From contig NZ_JACJVN010000014.1 of assembly GCF_014212015.1 (NCBI RefSeq), positions 1 through 63,632 on the forward strand: a stretch of 63,632 nt of DNA, given 5' to 3'. Source of the DNA: Cohnella lubricantis (lineage in GTDB: Bacteria; Bacillota; Bacilli; Paenibacillales; Paenibacillaceae). Positions 7,496 to 15,677 of the stretch are shown piece by piece. The notes under the pieces are model-generated. The model did no database searches. It was not told the origin of the DNA and saw only the letters and a list, made by a program, of their open reading frames with translations. The position numbers and the translations under genes are program-made. Position 1 is the stretch's first letter, and every line of letters begins with the position of its first letter.

Positions 7496-9151
7496 ATGTT
7501 TGATTTCGAAGGTCGAACGCTGTCGCTGGAACGCGCGCAGGCGTATCTGGACCAGGGCGTCTGGACGAACGAATCCGCCGTGGACCTGCTGAAGCAGAGC
7601 GTGGACAAGTACCCCGATCTCGTACATAAGGACGAGACACGGAGCCTGACGTACCGCGAGCTATGGAATGAAGTGGAGACGTTCGCGGCCAGTCTCTACG
7701 AGCTGGGCATTCGCCGGGGCGACCGGGTGGCGATTCAACTGCCGAACGTGCTCGATTACCTCGTAGCCGTCTTCGGCGCCGCGCGGATCGGAGCGGTTAT
7801 CGTCTGCCAGCAGATCGACTTGGGACGCGACGCGATCGTGCGCAGCCTGGAGCAGTCCGGGGCGAAGATCTGGATTCTGTCTGAAAATTATCGCGGCCAA
7901 TCGCTCTACGAGATGGCTTTGGAAGTGCGCGAATCGGTGCCGGCGCTGGAGCGCATCGTGCTTCAAGGCGAAGAGGCGCAGCCGAAGGGCGACACGATCA
8001 CGTTCGCATCGCTGCGCGACGGTTCTAAGAAGCTGCCCGACGACGTGCTCGAAGCGAACAAGGCGCAGCCGCTGGACGGCTACCTGATGGTGTTCACTTC
8101 GGGAACGACCGGTTCCCCGAAGGGCGTCGTCCATCTGCATGCCAGCTATATCTGGGCGCTTCGGGCGTACGCGAAGAACTTCGGCTTCCAGCCGGGCGAC
8201 ACCGTCCTCGATATCGCGCCGATCTACCACCAGACGGGCATGCTCGGCGTTCAGATGAGCATCGTGACCGGCTGCCGCATCGTGCTCGTCGACCGCTTCT
8301 CCGCCCGCCAAGTGCTGCAGAAGGTCGAAGCGGAGAAGGCGAACTTCCTGGTCGGCGCGCCGCCGCACGTCATTCACGTCGCCAATGCGCCGAACCTGAA
8401 GTCGGCCGACACGTCCAGCATTAAGCTGTTCATCTACGCCGGCGCGCCGGTGCCGAGCGCTGTGCTGCAGCGCCTGCAGGCGGACGGCGGCTTCAAGGTC
8501 GCCGCCATGTTCGGCTGGACGGAAGGGCTCGTCGTCGTGGCGACCCGCCCGGACGATACGCTCGAGATCATCAGCAGCACGATCGGCTCGCAGATACCGG
8601 GCGTCGAGATCAAGTTGATGGACGAGGACGGCAACGAGATTGCCGAGACAGGCGTGGAAGGCGAGATGTGGGCGCGCGGACCGAACTTCAGCGCCGGTTA
8701 CTTCCGCAACAAGGTCGCCGCCGAGCGGCAATATGATGCCGATGGCTGGTTCCATTCCGGCGACTTGCTTCGCAAGAACGCGAACGGGCGCTACTCCTTC
8801 GTCGCGCGCGTGGACGACGTCATCAACCGCGGCGGCACGAAGATCGATCCGAAGGGCGTCGAGGACGTCATCGCCGAGCATCCGTCGGTGCAGATGATCG
8901 CCGTCGTCGCAGCGCCGCACGACACGCTGGGCCAGCAGATCGCCGCCTGCGCCGTGCTGAAGGAAGACGCGCCGGCGTTCACGCTGCCTGAGCTGCGAGA
9001 CTTCCTCGGGGAGCGGGGACTGGCGAAGTTCCAATTCCCGGACCTCTTGCACCTGGTGCCGGAGCTTCCGATGACGAATACGGGCAAGATTCGCAAGGTC
9101 GCGCTGCGAGACTGGCTGGCGAACGGGGCCGAAGGGCTGCCGACGAACTAA
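7496..9151 (+). CDS. Acyl-AMP ligase (ANL superfamily)
   Basis: 551 residues. It activates a carboxylic acid with ATP and transfers it to CoA or a carrier protein. Visible: the A3 P-loop FTSGTTGSPKG at 200-210, YHQTG around the acid-binding region, the GWTE motif, the hinge region near SFVARVDDVI, and the catalytic Lys531 in NTGKIRK. AGGGAGTGATC precedes ATG 7496. Overall it resembles aryl- or cycloalkyl-carboxylate ligases; the substrate is not evident. The carrier protein directly upstream suggests transfer to ACP rather than CoA. Confidence 0.85.
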   Translation: MFDFEGRTLSLERAQAYLDQGVWTNESAVDLLKQSVDKYPDLVHKDETRSLTYRELWNEVETFAASLYELGIRRGDRVAIQLPNVLDYLVAVFGAARIGAVIVCQQIDLGRDAIVRSLEQSGAKIWILSENYRGQSLYEMALEVRESVPALERIVLQGEEAQPKGDTITFASLRDGSKKLPDDVLEANKAQPLDGYLMVFTSGTTGSPKGVVHLHASYIWALRAYAKNFGFQPGDTVLDIAPIYHQTGMLGVQMSIVTGCRIVLVDRFSARQVLQKVEAEKANFLVGAPPHVIHVANAPNLKSADTSSIKLFIYAGAPVPSAVLQRLQADGGFKVAAMFGWTEGLVVVATRPDDTLEIISSTIGSQIPGVEIKLMDEDGNEIAETGVEGEMWARGPNFSAGYFRNKVAAERQYDADGWFHSGDLLRKNANGRYSFVARVDDVINRGGTKIDPKGVEDVIAEHPSVQMIAVVAAPHDTLGQQIAACAVLKEDAPAFTLPELRDFLGERGLAKFQFPDLLHLVPELPMTNTGKIRKVALRDWLANGAEGLPTN

Positions 9152-9187
9152 GCGAAGCGGCGTGCAGATCCAAGGAGGATGACTACG

Positions 9188-9529
9188 ATGGATGATTGTA
9201 TTTTCTGCAAAATTATTAAAGGCGAGATTCCGTCCACCAAAGTGTACGAAGATGATCGCGTCGTCTCGTTCCACGACATCAGCCCGCTCGCGCCGGTGCA
9301 CGTGCTGACGATTCCGAAGAAGCACATCGCGTCCGTGCTCGAGATCGGGGAAGAGGACAAGGAACTGATCGGGCATCTTCACCTGGTGCTTCAGAAGGTA
9401 GCTAAGCAGATGGGCGTCGACGAGTCCGGCTTCCGGGTCGTCACGAACGTCGGGGTGCACGGCCAGCAGACGGTGCAGCATCTGCACTATCATCTGCTCG
9501 GCGGCCGCCAGCTGCAGTGGGAAGCTTAA
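9188..9529 (+). CDS. HIT family protein (HINT type)
   Basis: 113 residues. HINT proteins hydrolyse adenosine phosphoramidates and acyl-adenylates. The N-terminus has the CxFC pair (Cys4, Cys7) and the histidine triad reads H98-L-H100-Y-H102-LLGG. ATG 9188 is chosen over ATG 9179 because AAGGAGG ends at 9178, leaving 9 nt to 9188 and none to 9179. Its position behind an AMP-forming ligase is suggestive, because HINT proteins can clear aminoacyl- or acyl-AMP released by ligases. That link is inference. Confidence 0.88.
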   Translation: MDDCIFCKIIKGEIPSTKVYEDDRVVSFHDISPLAPVHVLTIPKKHIASVLEIGEEDKELIGHLHLVLQKVAKQMGVDESGFRVVTNVGVHGQQTVQHLHYHLLGGRQLQWEA

Positions 9530-9543
9530 TAGGTTCAATAAGC

Positions 9544-9585
9544 AAACAGCCTTCGTTCGGATGCGTCCGGCCGAAGGCTGTTTTA
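9544..9585 (+). terminator. Terminator after HIT gene
   Basis: AAACAGCCTTCG pairs with CGAAGGCTGTTT, followed by TTATTG. It ends the ACP-ligase-HIT transcription unit before the palindrome array at 9.7 kb. Confidence 0.8.
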
Positions 9586-9677
9586 TTGATGTGTTGGGGG
9601 TGAGGGGGGCGCTTGTATTAGCGACTGTCACGTCACGTTATAGCAACTCGCCTATTGTCCGAGGACCGTATTCCGAC

Positions 9678-10005
9678 CATGTGCCGAACGCTCCGACTAA
9701 CTACCCTCGATCGCGCCGGCCGGCAGCCGAGTTAGTCTGTCTGCGAACTAATTCGAGTTCCTTGAAGGTTCCATGACTGAGTTAGTTCGTCTGCGAACTA
9801 ATTCTGGCTGTGTGCACCATTCGAGGGTCGAGTTCATTCGTTCGCGAACTAATTCCGGCCAATCGCGTCACCCGGTCAATGAGTTAGTCTATTCGCGAAT
9901 TAATTCGCGCGAAGCTTGCCGTCTTAGCGTCGAGATCGTTCGTTCGCGAGCTAAATCTGGCTGCCTGCGCCTGTGCAAGGGGGTTAGTCTCGAATCGACT
10001 AATTC
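9678..10005. repeat. Array of 26-bp palindromes, period about 51 bp
   Basis: Six clear units of a palindrome with best form GAATTAGTTCG-4 nt-CGAACTAATTC start at 9729, 9779, 9830, 9881, 9932 and 9981; a decayed unit lies at about 9678-9703. The 24-25 bp between units is unique sequence. The last unit supplies the stop codon of the convergent glcF gene (TAG at 9999-10001). It fills the 469-bp gap between the HIT gene and glcF; no gene is visible there. Confidence 0.85.
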
Positions 10006-11429
10006 CTCTCATTCGCATCTTCCGCTGCCAGACGTTCGTACAGGAAGTCGACGATGTGCATCGCTTCCATCCGCGAGCTGTCGCCGTGCTTCTCGATGCC
10101 CAGCTTCATCTGCAGCAGGCAGCCGGGGTTGCTCGTGAGCAGGTAGCGGGCTTCCGTCCGGTTCGCGTGCTCCATCTTGTGCTCAAGGATCTGGCCGGCC
10201 ATCTCCGGCTGCGTCACGTTGTAGATGCCGGCCGAGCCGCAGCAGCGGTCGGCTTCCTTCATCTCCACGAACGACACGCCCGCCACGCTTCGCATCAGGC
10301 GCCTTGGCGCGTCTGAGCCCTTCATGACATTGCGCAGATGGCACGAGTCCTGATAGGTGATAAGCGTCTTCGGCGTCTGATCAGGGTTGACCGATGCGGT
10401 GTCGGCAGCCGCGCCGCTCAGATTCCTGGCCATCCTCTCCGCGAATGCCGGGACGCGGCCCTTCTCGACGATCAGCGCGCTGACGTCGATCACGCGCTTG
10501 GCGAACCATTCGGCATCCTCGCGCCATGCGTCTTCTTCATGCAGCAGATGGTCATACTCTATCAGCAGCGCACCGCAGCCGCCCGCGTTGGAGGCGATGT
10601 AGTCCACCCCGGCGGCTTTGAACGCGGCGATATTGCTGCGCGCCAGCTCGCGGGCGCCGTCCATCTCGCCGCTGTGGGCATGCAGCGCGCCGCAGCACAC
10701 TTGAGTGTCCGGGATAACGACGTCGAACCCGGCTTCGGACAGCAGCTTCACCGTGCGGACATTCGTCTCGGCGAACATAACGTCCATGATGCAGCCGCGG
10801 AACATGCCGACGCGGCCGATCGGCTCGCCCTTGGCCGGGTAGAATTCCCCGCCAAGCCGCTCGAGGACCCCTTTGCCCGAGGCGTCGGGCAGAATGGCTT
10901 CCATCTCGCGCAGATGCTTGGGGAACAGCTTCATCGCCCCGGTTCCGCGGGCGAGCTTGCGCAGCCCCGACTTCTGGTACGCGCCGAGCGAGCGCCCGAG
11001 CCACTTCAGCCGAGACCGGTTCGGGAACAGGCTGCTGAATACCGCCTTGCGCATTACCTTCACCGGAGCGGAATGCTTGGCGTGATCCTCGATGACGTCC
11101 CGCGCCTGCTCGATCAGCCGCCCGTATTTGACGTCGGCAGGGCAGGCGGGCTCGCAAGCCCGGCAGCCAAGGCAATGGTACATCTGGTCCTGGAATGCCT
11201 GATTGGGTTCCATGATGCCGTCCGCGACCGCCTTCATGAGCGCGATCCGGCCGCGCGGGGATTCCGGCTCGAGGCCGGTCTCGCGGAACGTCGGGCACGC
11301 CGGCAGGCAGAAGCCGCAGCGCATGCAATTGGTCAGTTGGTCGTAGTCCAGCTTGGCGAGCATATCGCGAGACAGCGGGTTGCTGTGCGCTATATCGGGC
11401 TTGCCGAGCTTAGGAGTGTCATTGGCCAT
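9999..11429 (-). CDS. glcF: Glycolate oxidase iron-sulfur subunit GlcF
   Basis: 476 residues. Two 4Fe-4S motifs are present near the N-terminus: C35xxC38xxC41xxxC45P and C86xxC89xxC92xxxC96P. Two CCG domains follow (GCIMDVM and CCGALHAHSGE; SCHLRN and CCGSAGIYN), which bind a further cluster and pass electrons to the quinone pool. It starts inside the 3' end of glcD (11-bp overlap), so the two are translated together. With the FAD subunit it oxidises glycolate or D-lactate at the membrane. The stop codon lies inside the last unit of the palindrome array. Confidence 0.9.
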   Translation of the reverse strand: MANDTPKLGKPDIAHSNPLSRDMLAKLDYDQLTNCMRCGFCLPACPTFRETGLEPESPRGRIALMKAVADGIMEPNQAFQDQMYHCLGCRACEPACPADVKYGRLIEQARDVIEDHAKHSAPVKVMRKAVFSSLFPNRSRLKWLGRSLGAYQKSGLRKLARGTGAMKLFPKHLREMEAILPDASGKGVLERLGGEFYPAKGEPIGRVGMFRGCIMDVMFAETNVRTVKLLSEAGFDVVIPDTQVCCGALHAHSGEMDGARELARSNIAAFKAAGVDYIASNAGGCGALLIEYDHLLHEEDAWREDAEWFAKRVIDVSALIVEKGRVPAFAERMARNLSGAAADTASVNPDQTPKTLITYQDSCHLRNVMKGSDAPRRLMRSVAGVSFVEMKEADRCCGSAGIYNVTQPEMAGQILEHKMEHANRTEARYLLTSNPGCLLQMKLGIEKHGDSSRMEAMHIVDFLYERLAAEDANERN

Positions 11430-12837
11430 GCTGCAGCACCACCCTCTTGCGCGATTCCTTGGCGAACATCTTGCCCGGATTGAGCAGGCCCTTCGGGTCG
11501 AACGCCTGCTTGATACCCTTCATCAGGGCGATGCCGGCCGGCCCCGTCTTCCATTCCAAGTACGGCGCTTTGACCATGCCGACGCCATGCTCGCCCGTGA
11601 TCGTACCGCCCAGCTCGATCGCCGCTTCGAAGATCTCGGCGAACGCCTGCTCGACGCGCTCGATCTCCTCATGGTCGCGCGCATCGGTTGTCGCCGTCGG
11701 GTGCAGATTCCCGTCCCCGGCGTGGCCGAACGTCGCGATCTGCACGTTGTACTTGCGCGCGATCTCATTGATGCGCAGCACCATGTCCGCGATCTTCGAG
11801 CGCGGCACGGTCGCGTCCTCCAGGATGGTCGTCGGACGCAGCCGCGCCAGCGCGGTGAAGGCGCTGCGCCGCGCGGTCAGCAGCTTCTCCGCCTCTTCGC
11901 GCGTCGCGGCTACCTCCACGCGTTCGGCCTGCTCCAGCTCGCATACCTCGCGAATCCGCTCCATATCCCGCTCGACCGCTTCAGGATCGCCGTCCTGCTC
12001 GATGAGCAGAATGGCCTCCATATCGAGCGGCAAGCCCAGCTTCGCGAAGTCGTCGACGACCCGGATCGTCGGGTTGTCGAGGAACTCCAGCGTCGCGGGA
12101 ATGATCCGCGACTCGATGATGCGCGAGACGGTGCGGGCTGCGCCGTATAGATCCTTGTACATGGCGAGCATCGTCTTCTTCGTCTTCGGCGGCGGGATCA
12201 GCTTCAGCGTCGCCTCCGTAATGACGGCGAGCGTGCCTTCGGAGCCGACGAGCAGCTTCGTCAGGTCGTAGCCGGCGACGTCCTTCATTAGCTTGCCGCC
12301 GGTGCGGATCACTTCGCCGCCGGCGAGCACGGCTTCCAGACCGATGACGTAATCCTTCGTCGTGCCGTATTTGAGGCCGCGCAGTCCGCCGGAGCATTCG
12401 GCGATGTTGCCGCCGATCGTCGAGATGCGCATGCTGCTCGGATCGGGCGGATAGAACAGGCCAAGAGACTCCACATGGGCGATGAACTCCGCCGTGATGA
12501 TGCCTGGCTGTACGGTAGCCGTCAGATTCTCGAGGTCAACCTCTAGAATTCGATTCATCCGGTGCATTACCATGACGACGCCGCCTTGCGACGGAACGGT
12601 TCCGCCGGACAGGTTCGATCCGGAGCCGCGGCTGACGAGCGGGATGCCATACTCGGCCAGGACGGCCATAATCTTCGATACTTCTTCGGTCGATTCGGGG
12701 TAGATGACGGCGTCCGGCAAAGACTGGAGCATCGGCGTACCGTCATAGGAATGAGCGACGAGCGCCTCTATGTCATCGCGGTAATCGCCGGCGCCGACGA
12801 TGGCGCGGAGCCTGTTCGCCGCTTCGGGCTTAAGCAT
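11419..12837 (-). CDS. glcD: Glycolate oxidase FAD subunit GlcD
   Basis: 472 residues, VAO/PCMH-type flavoprotein. The FAD-binding segments SRGSGSNLSGG and GGNIAECSGG are in the N-terminal half; the C-terminal cap ends with GEHGVG before the last helix, a family hallmark. It oxidises 2-hydroxy acids (glycolate or D-lactate). I choose ATG 12837 because GGTGAGGCGATC lies 9 nt upstream; the ATG at 12855 has no ribosome binding site. It overlaps glcF and is divergent from a GntR regulator, with a candidate operator in its promoter. Confidence 0.9.
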   Translation of the reverse strand: MLKPEAANRLRAIVGAGDYRDDIEALVAHSYDGTPMLQSLPDAVIYPESTEEVSKIMAVLAEYGIPLVSRGSGSNLSGGTVPSQGGVVMVMHRMNRILEVDLENLTATVQPGIITAEFIAHVESLGLFYPPDPSSMRISTIGGNIAECSGGLRGLKYGTTKDYVIGLEAVLAGGEVIRTGGKLMKDVAGYDLTKLLVGSEGTLAVITEATLKLIPPPKTKKTMLAMYKDLYGAARTVSRIIESRIIPATLEFLDNPTIRVVDDFAKLGLPLDMEAILLIEQDGDPEAVERDMERIREVCELEQAERVEVAATREEAEKLLTARRSAFTALARLRPTTILEDATVPRSKIADMVLRINEIARKYNVQIATFGHAGDGNLHPTATTDARDHEEIERVEQAFAEIFEAAIELGGTITGEHGVGMVKAPYLEWKTGPAGIALMKGIKQAFDPKGLLNPGKMFAKESRKRVVLQHGQ

Positions 12838-12863
12838 GTGTGATCGCCTCACCATTCGGATGG

Positions 12864-12888
12864 ATTATAGATCAGGTCATCAGATGAC
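12864..12888 (-). promoter_or_regulatory. glcD -10 box with overlapping GntR operator
   Basis: On the minus strand TATAAT (12864-12869) is a perfect -10 box. GTCATCAGATGAC at 12876-12888 is an inverted repeat (6-1-6) that sits in the spacer just upstream of it. No good -35 is seen. The position between glcD and the divergent gntR gene suggests repression of glcDF by the GntR protein. Confidence 0.5.
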
Positions 12889-12969
12889 TTTTCCACCAGT
12901 ATATCTTATGCTAATAGTTATGTATAGATTGGTTCGACAACGACATAACGAATGCGAGGAGCGACCCCA

Positions 12970-13704
12970 GTGCCATCGTTAAGAATAGAGACACAGAAGA
13001 GCCACGAGATCGTCGCGCGCGACATGCGGAGGCGGATCGAAGCGGGAGAATGGACGCCCGGCGCGAAGCTGCCGTCCGTCGTTGATCTGGCCGCGTCCTA
13101 CGGCGTCGGCCGGTCGACGATCCGCGAGGCGGTCAGCGCGCTGAAGGCGATGGGCTGGCTAGACGTGCGTCACGGCGGCGGCACCTTCGTCCGCCAAGAG
13201 CTGCCGCAAGAGAACGCGCCGTTAGCAGCGGATGCCTGGCTGCAGGGAGCGGAGTCGGTGCTCGAGATTCTCGAGGTGCGCCAGGTACTGGAGCGGGGAA
13301 CCGCGGCACTGGCTGCCCGCCGGCGCAGCGAGGAGCAGCTGCAGCAGCTGCGGCAAGCGCTTCTGCGTATGGAGCTGGGGCTGGAAGCCGACGATTCGGC
13401 GGAGAGCGAGCGGGCTGACGTCAGCTTCCACGCGGCTATCGCGGCGGCGGCGGGCAATTCGCTGCTCCTCTCGCTGATGGATTCGCTGAGCCAGCGGATG
13501 ACGGAGACGATCCAGCGGACGCGCGAGCTGTGGTTCTATGAGGAGAAGGCTTCGGCGGAGCAGCTGCTGATCGAACACAAGGGTATCTATCAGGCGATCG
13601 AGGATGGGGATCCGGAGCAGGCGGAAGCGCGGATGGAGGCGCATCTGGCCAAGGTCGAGAAGGTGCTGAACGAGGCGCTTGCGGATACGCGGAACGACGA
13701 TTGA
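12970..13704 (+). CDS. GntR family regulator (FadR/LutR/GlcC type)
   Basis: 244 residues. An N-terminal GntR winged helix is present (LPSVVDLAASYGVGRSTIREAV, then the wing GGGTFV), followed by an all-helical FCD domain with conserved Asp/His positions (for example SFHAAIAAAAGN) that usually binds a metal and a carboxylate ligand. GTG 12970 is chosen because CGAGGAG is 8 nt upstream; the ATG at 12952 lies before that site. It is divergent from glcDF, and regulators of this subgroup commonly respond to glycolate or lactate. Confidence 0.85.
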   Translation: MPSLRIETQKSHEIVARDMRRRIEAGEWTPGAKLPSVVDLAASYGVGRSTIREAVSALKAMGWLDVRHGGGTFVRQELPQENAPLAADAWLQGAESVLEILEVRQVLERGTAALAARRRSEEQLQQLRQALLRMELGLEADDSAESERADVSFHAAIAAAAGNSLLLSLMDSLSQRMTETIQRTRELWFYEEKASAEQLLIEHKGIYQAIEDGDPEQAEARMEAHLAKVEKVLNEALADTRNDD

Positions 13705-13705
13705 G

Positions 13706-13763
13706 GAGATGGAGAGTTCCCGGCGGAGGTGCTGGTTAGCCGGCTTCGGAAGCTCTCCATCTC
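13706..13763 (+). terminator. Hairpin after gntR
   Basis: GAGATGGAGAG at 13706-13716 pairs perfectly with CTCTCCATCTC at 13753-13763 around a 36-base interior. It lies directly after the gntR stop but lacks a T-run. In the remaining gap up to 14029 I see no gene. Confidence 0.5.
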
Positions 13764-14029
13764 AAATTCGACGTCTCCGGTACTTTCTCTCTTTGCTCAC
13801 CCCCTGCTCATTCCGTACACTCCGGACCCCCGATTCCCCGGACACTTCGCACACCTTCGGATCAGCCCGGGAGCTTGCCCATTTCAGGCATTCGCTCCCC
13901 CTCTTGGAGCTCTCCCAATGAACGAGCGTCTCTATCTCGAACGAGTAGACAGCCCTCCCCGAAGCGGCATAATCCGCCTGCGTATCCACTCATGCGCTGA
14001 TCTTCTATAAATTACTAATATCTAGATAA

Positions 14030-14059
14030 TTGATCAGAAATTGTTCGGTCTTATATGAT
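14030..14059 (+). promoter_or_regulatory. Putative promoter of the exopolysaccharide operon
   Basis: TTGATC, 18 bp, TATGAT. The leader of about 120 nt that follows contains ATAGG at about 14085, CCTAT at about 14109 and TAGGA at about 14120, so two short hairpins that exclude each other can be drawn. No known riboswitch consensus is recognised. Confidence 0.45.
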
Positions 14060-14187
14060 AGAATAGATTACAAATGTCGAAATATAGGGGCACATAGCCG
14101 CGAAGGTCCTATTTAATTAGGATGATATACCTATTAAAATGAATGATAACAAGAGTTAAGGATTGGTCAAGGGAAGGAGGCCGGACC

Positions 14188-15657
14188 ATGAGGAGACGCC
14201 TCTTTGCTAAACGGATTATCGGTTGGATTCGCCTGCCCTCGGCGGTGCTGGCATTAGCCCTGTTGGCCGCGCAAGCCGGCTGCGGCTTCTTCGGCGACAA
14301 GGGAGAAGACTCCGATTCGCACCGGGCAGCGGCAGCGCAGCCCTCGGCGGCGAGATATGCGGGCGAACCGAGCCCGGCCATCCCGTTCGTGTATACGGCC
14401 GATCGGGAGCTGTCGCTAACGTTCAACGGCCTGCCTGACGATCAGACGCTGAATCGTCTGCTTGACGAGCTGGACAAGCAGGGCATTAAGGCAACCTTCT
14501 TCGTTCCCGGCATGCGGGTTGCAGAGGAGCCGGATCTAGCGAAGCTGATCGTATCGCGCGGACATGAACTGGAGAACAACACGCTCAATCGGCTGGATAT
14601 GACCAAGCTGAGCTACGAGCAGATCGACCGCGAGATTCGCCTCGCAGACGAAGTGATCGAGCGGGAGACGGGCATCAAGCCGCGATACTTGCGTACGAGA
14701 TCCGGCGATTACAACGACGATGTCCGGCTTGCCGCCGCGCAGGAAGGAATGGACGCGGTCATCGTCTACAGCCTCTTCTTGCACAATTGGAAGGATGAGA
14801 GCGAGTCAGAGAAATATTTGTACATTCGCAAGTACATAACCCGCGGCGGCATTCTAGCGATCGACACCGATGAGTTCGAAGACGTTGTCGAGGCGGTTAC
14901 GATGATCGCCAAGGCGGCGAAGGATGTCGGCTATCGCTTTATCCCTCTTCAAGAGCTCGTGCAGCATGGCGGCGAGCGGAAGCCGGCGGAGGAGATTGAG
15001 GGCTATGATCTGGCGAAGCCGAACACCGATTACGCGCATTCGCAATATAAACTGATATATAACGTGGAGACGGATAAGAAGGTCGTCGCGCTGACGTTCG
15101 ATGATTGGGGGACGGATTATACCATTACGAAGCTGCTGGATATATTGGCGGAACAGCAGGTCAAAGCCACCTTTTTCTTGCGCGTGAAGGGCGTCGAAGC
15201 GAATCCCAATCTAGCCAGAGCCATCGTGGAGGCGGGACACGATGTCGCGAACCACTCCTATTCCCATCCGGTCGTCACGACGCTGACCCCGGCGGAGCTG
15301 CAGGCCGACATCGTCAAAGCCCACCAGGTGCTGACATACGCGATCCAGCAGAAGCCGACGATGCTCTTCCGACCGCCGACCGGGGAGATCGACGACCAGA
15401 CAGCACGGGTCATCGCCGCAATCGGTTATCCCAACATAGCGTTGTACGATGTGACCTCCTTCGATTGGGACTCCGCCAACAGCGCTTCCGATATCGTGGA
15501 GAGCACGCTGAAGCAAGTGAAGCCAGGCAGTGTCATCCTGCTCCATATGCTGGACGACATCCATACGACCGAAGCGCTGCCGATCATTATCGAACGGCTT
15601 AAACAGCAAGGATATACTTTCATGACAATGGCGGATTTAATCGCCATGAAGCCGTAA
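14188..15657 (+). CDS. Tandem NodB-domain polysaccharide deacetylase
   Basis: 489 residues, exported. Basic N-terminus and hydrophobic stretch end in AAQAGC; Cys32 could be lipidated, although Gln at -3 is not typical. It carries two NodB folds. In the first (about 75-260) the catalytic motifs have decayed: TFNGLP replaces TFDDG and NNTLNRLD replaces HSxxH. The second (about 297-489) is intact: TFDDWG with Asp305/306, His356 and His360 in HSYSH, RPPTG at 395-399 and ILLH at 450-453. It should remove N-acetyl groups from a glycan outside the membrane. AAGGAGG is 7 nt before ATG 14188. First gene of the exopolysaccharide operon; the next gene begins 20 bp downstream. Confidence 0.85.
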   Translation: MRRRLFAKRIIGWIRLPSAVLALALLAAQAGCGFFGDKGEDSDSHRAAAAQPSAARYAGEPSPAIPFVYTADRELSLTFNGLPDDQTLNRLLDELDKQGIKATFFVPGMRVAEEPDLAKLIVSRGHELENNTLNRLDMTKLSYEQIDREIRLADEVIERETGIKPRYLRTRSGDYNDDVRLAAAQEGMDAVIVYSLFLHNWKDESESEKYLYIRKYITRGGILAIDTDEFEDVVEAVTMIAKAAKDVGYRFIPLQELVQHGGERKPAEEIEGYDLAKPNTDYAHSQYKLIYNVETDKKVVALTFDDWGTDYTITKLLDILAEQQVKATFFLRVKGVEANPNLARAIVEAGHDVANHSYSHPVVTTLTPAELQADIVKAHQVLTYAIQQKPTMLFRPPTGEIDDQTARVIAAIGYPNIALYDVTSFDWDSANSASDIVESTLKQVKPGSVILLHMLDDIHTTEALPIIIERLKQQGYTFMTMADLIAMKP

Positions 15658-15677
15658 TAGAGAATGGAGCAAATCAT

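Noticed and set aside
7661-9631. Long minus-strand frame opposite the acyl-AMP ligase, HIT gene and terminator
   Set aside because: Antisense shadow of well-supported genes; His/Arg/Asp-rich composition typical of reverse-strand reading in GC-rich coding DNA.
9678-10005. CRISPR array
   Set aside because: Repeats diverge by several bases, are fully palindromic, and no cas gene is in the window.
14060-14187. c-di-GMP (GEMM) riboswitch before the exopolysaccharide operon
   Set aside because: The region is short and lacks the conserved core and the tetraloop-receptor segments.
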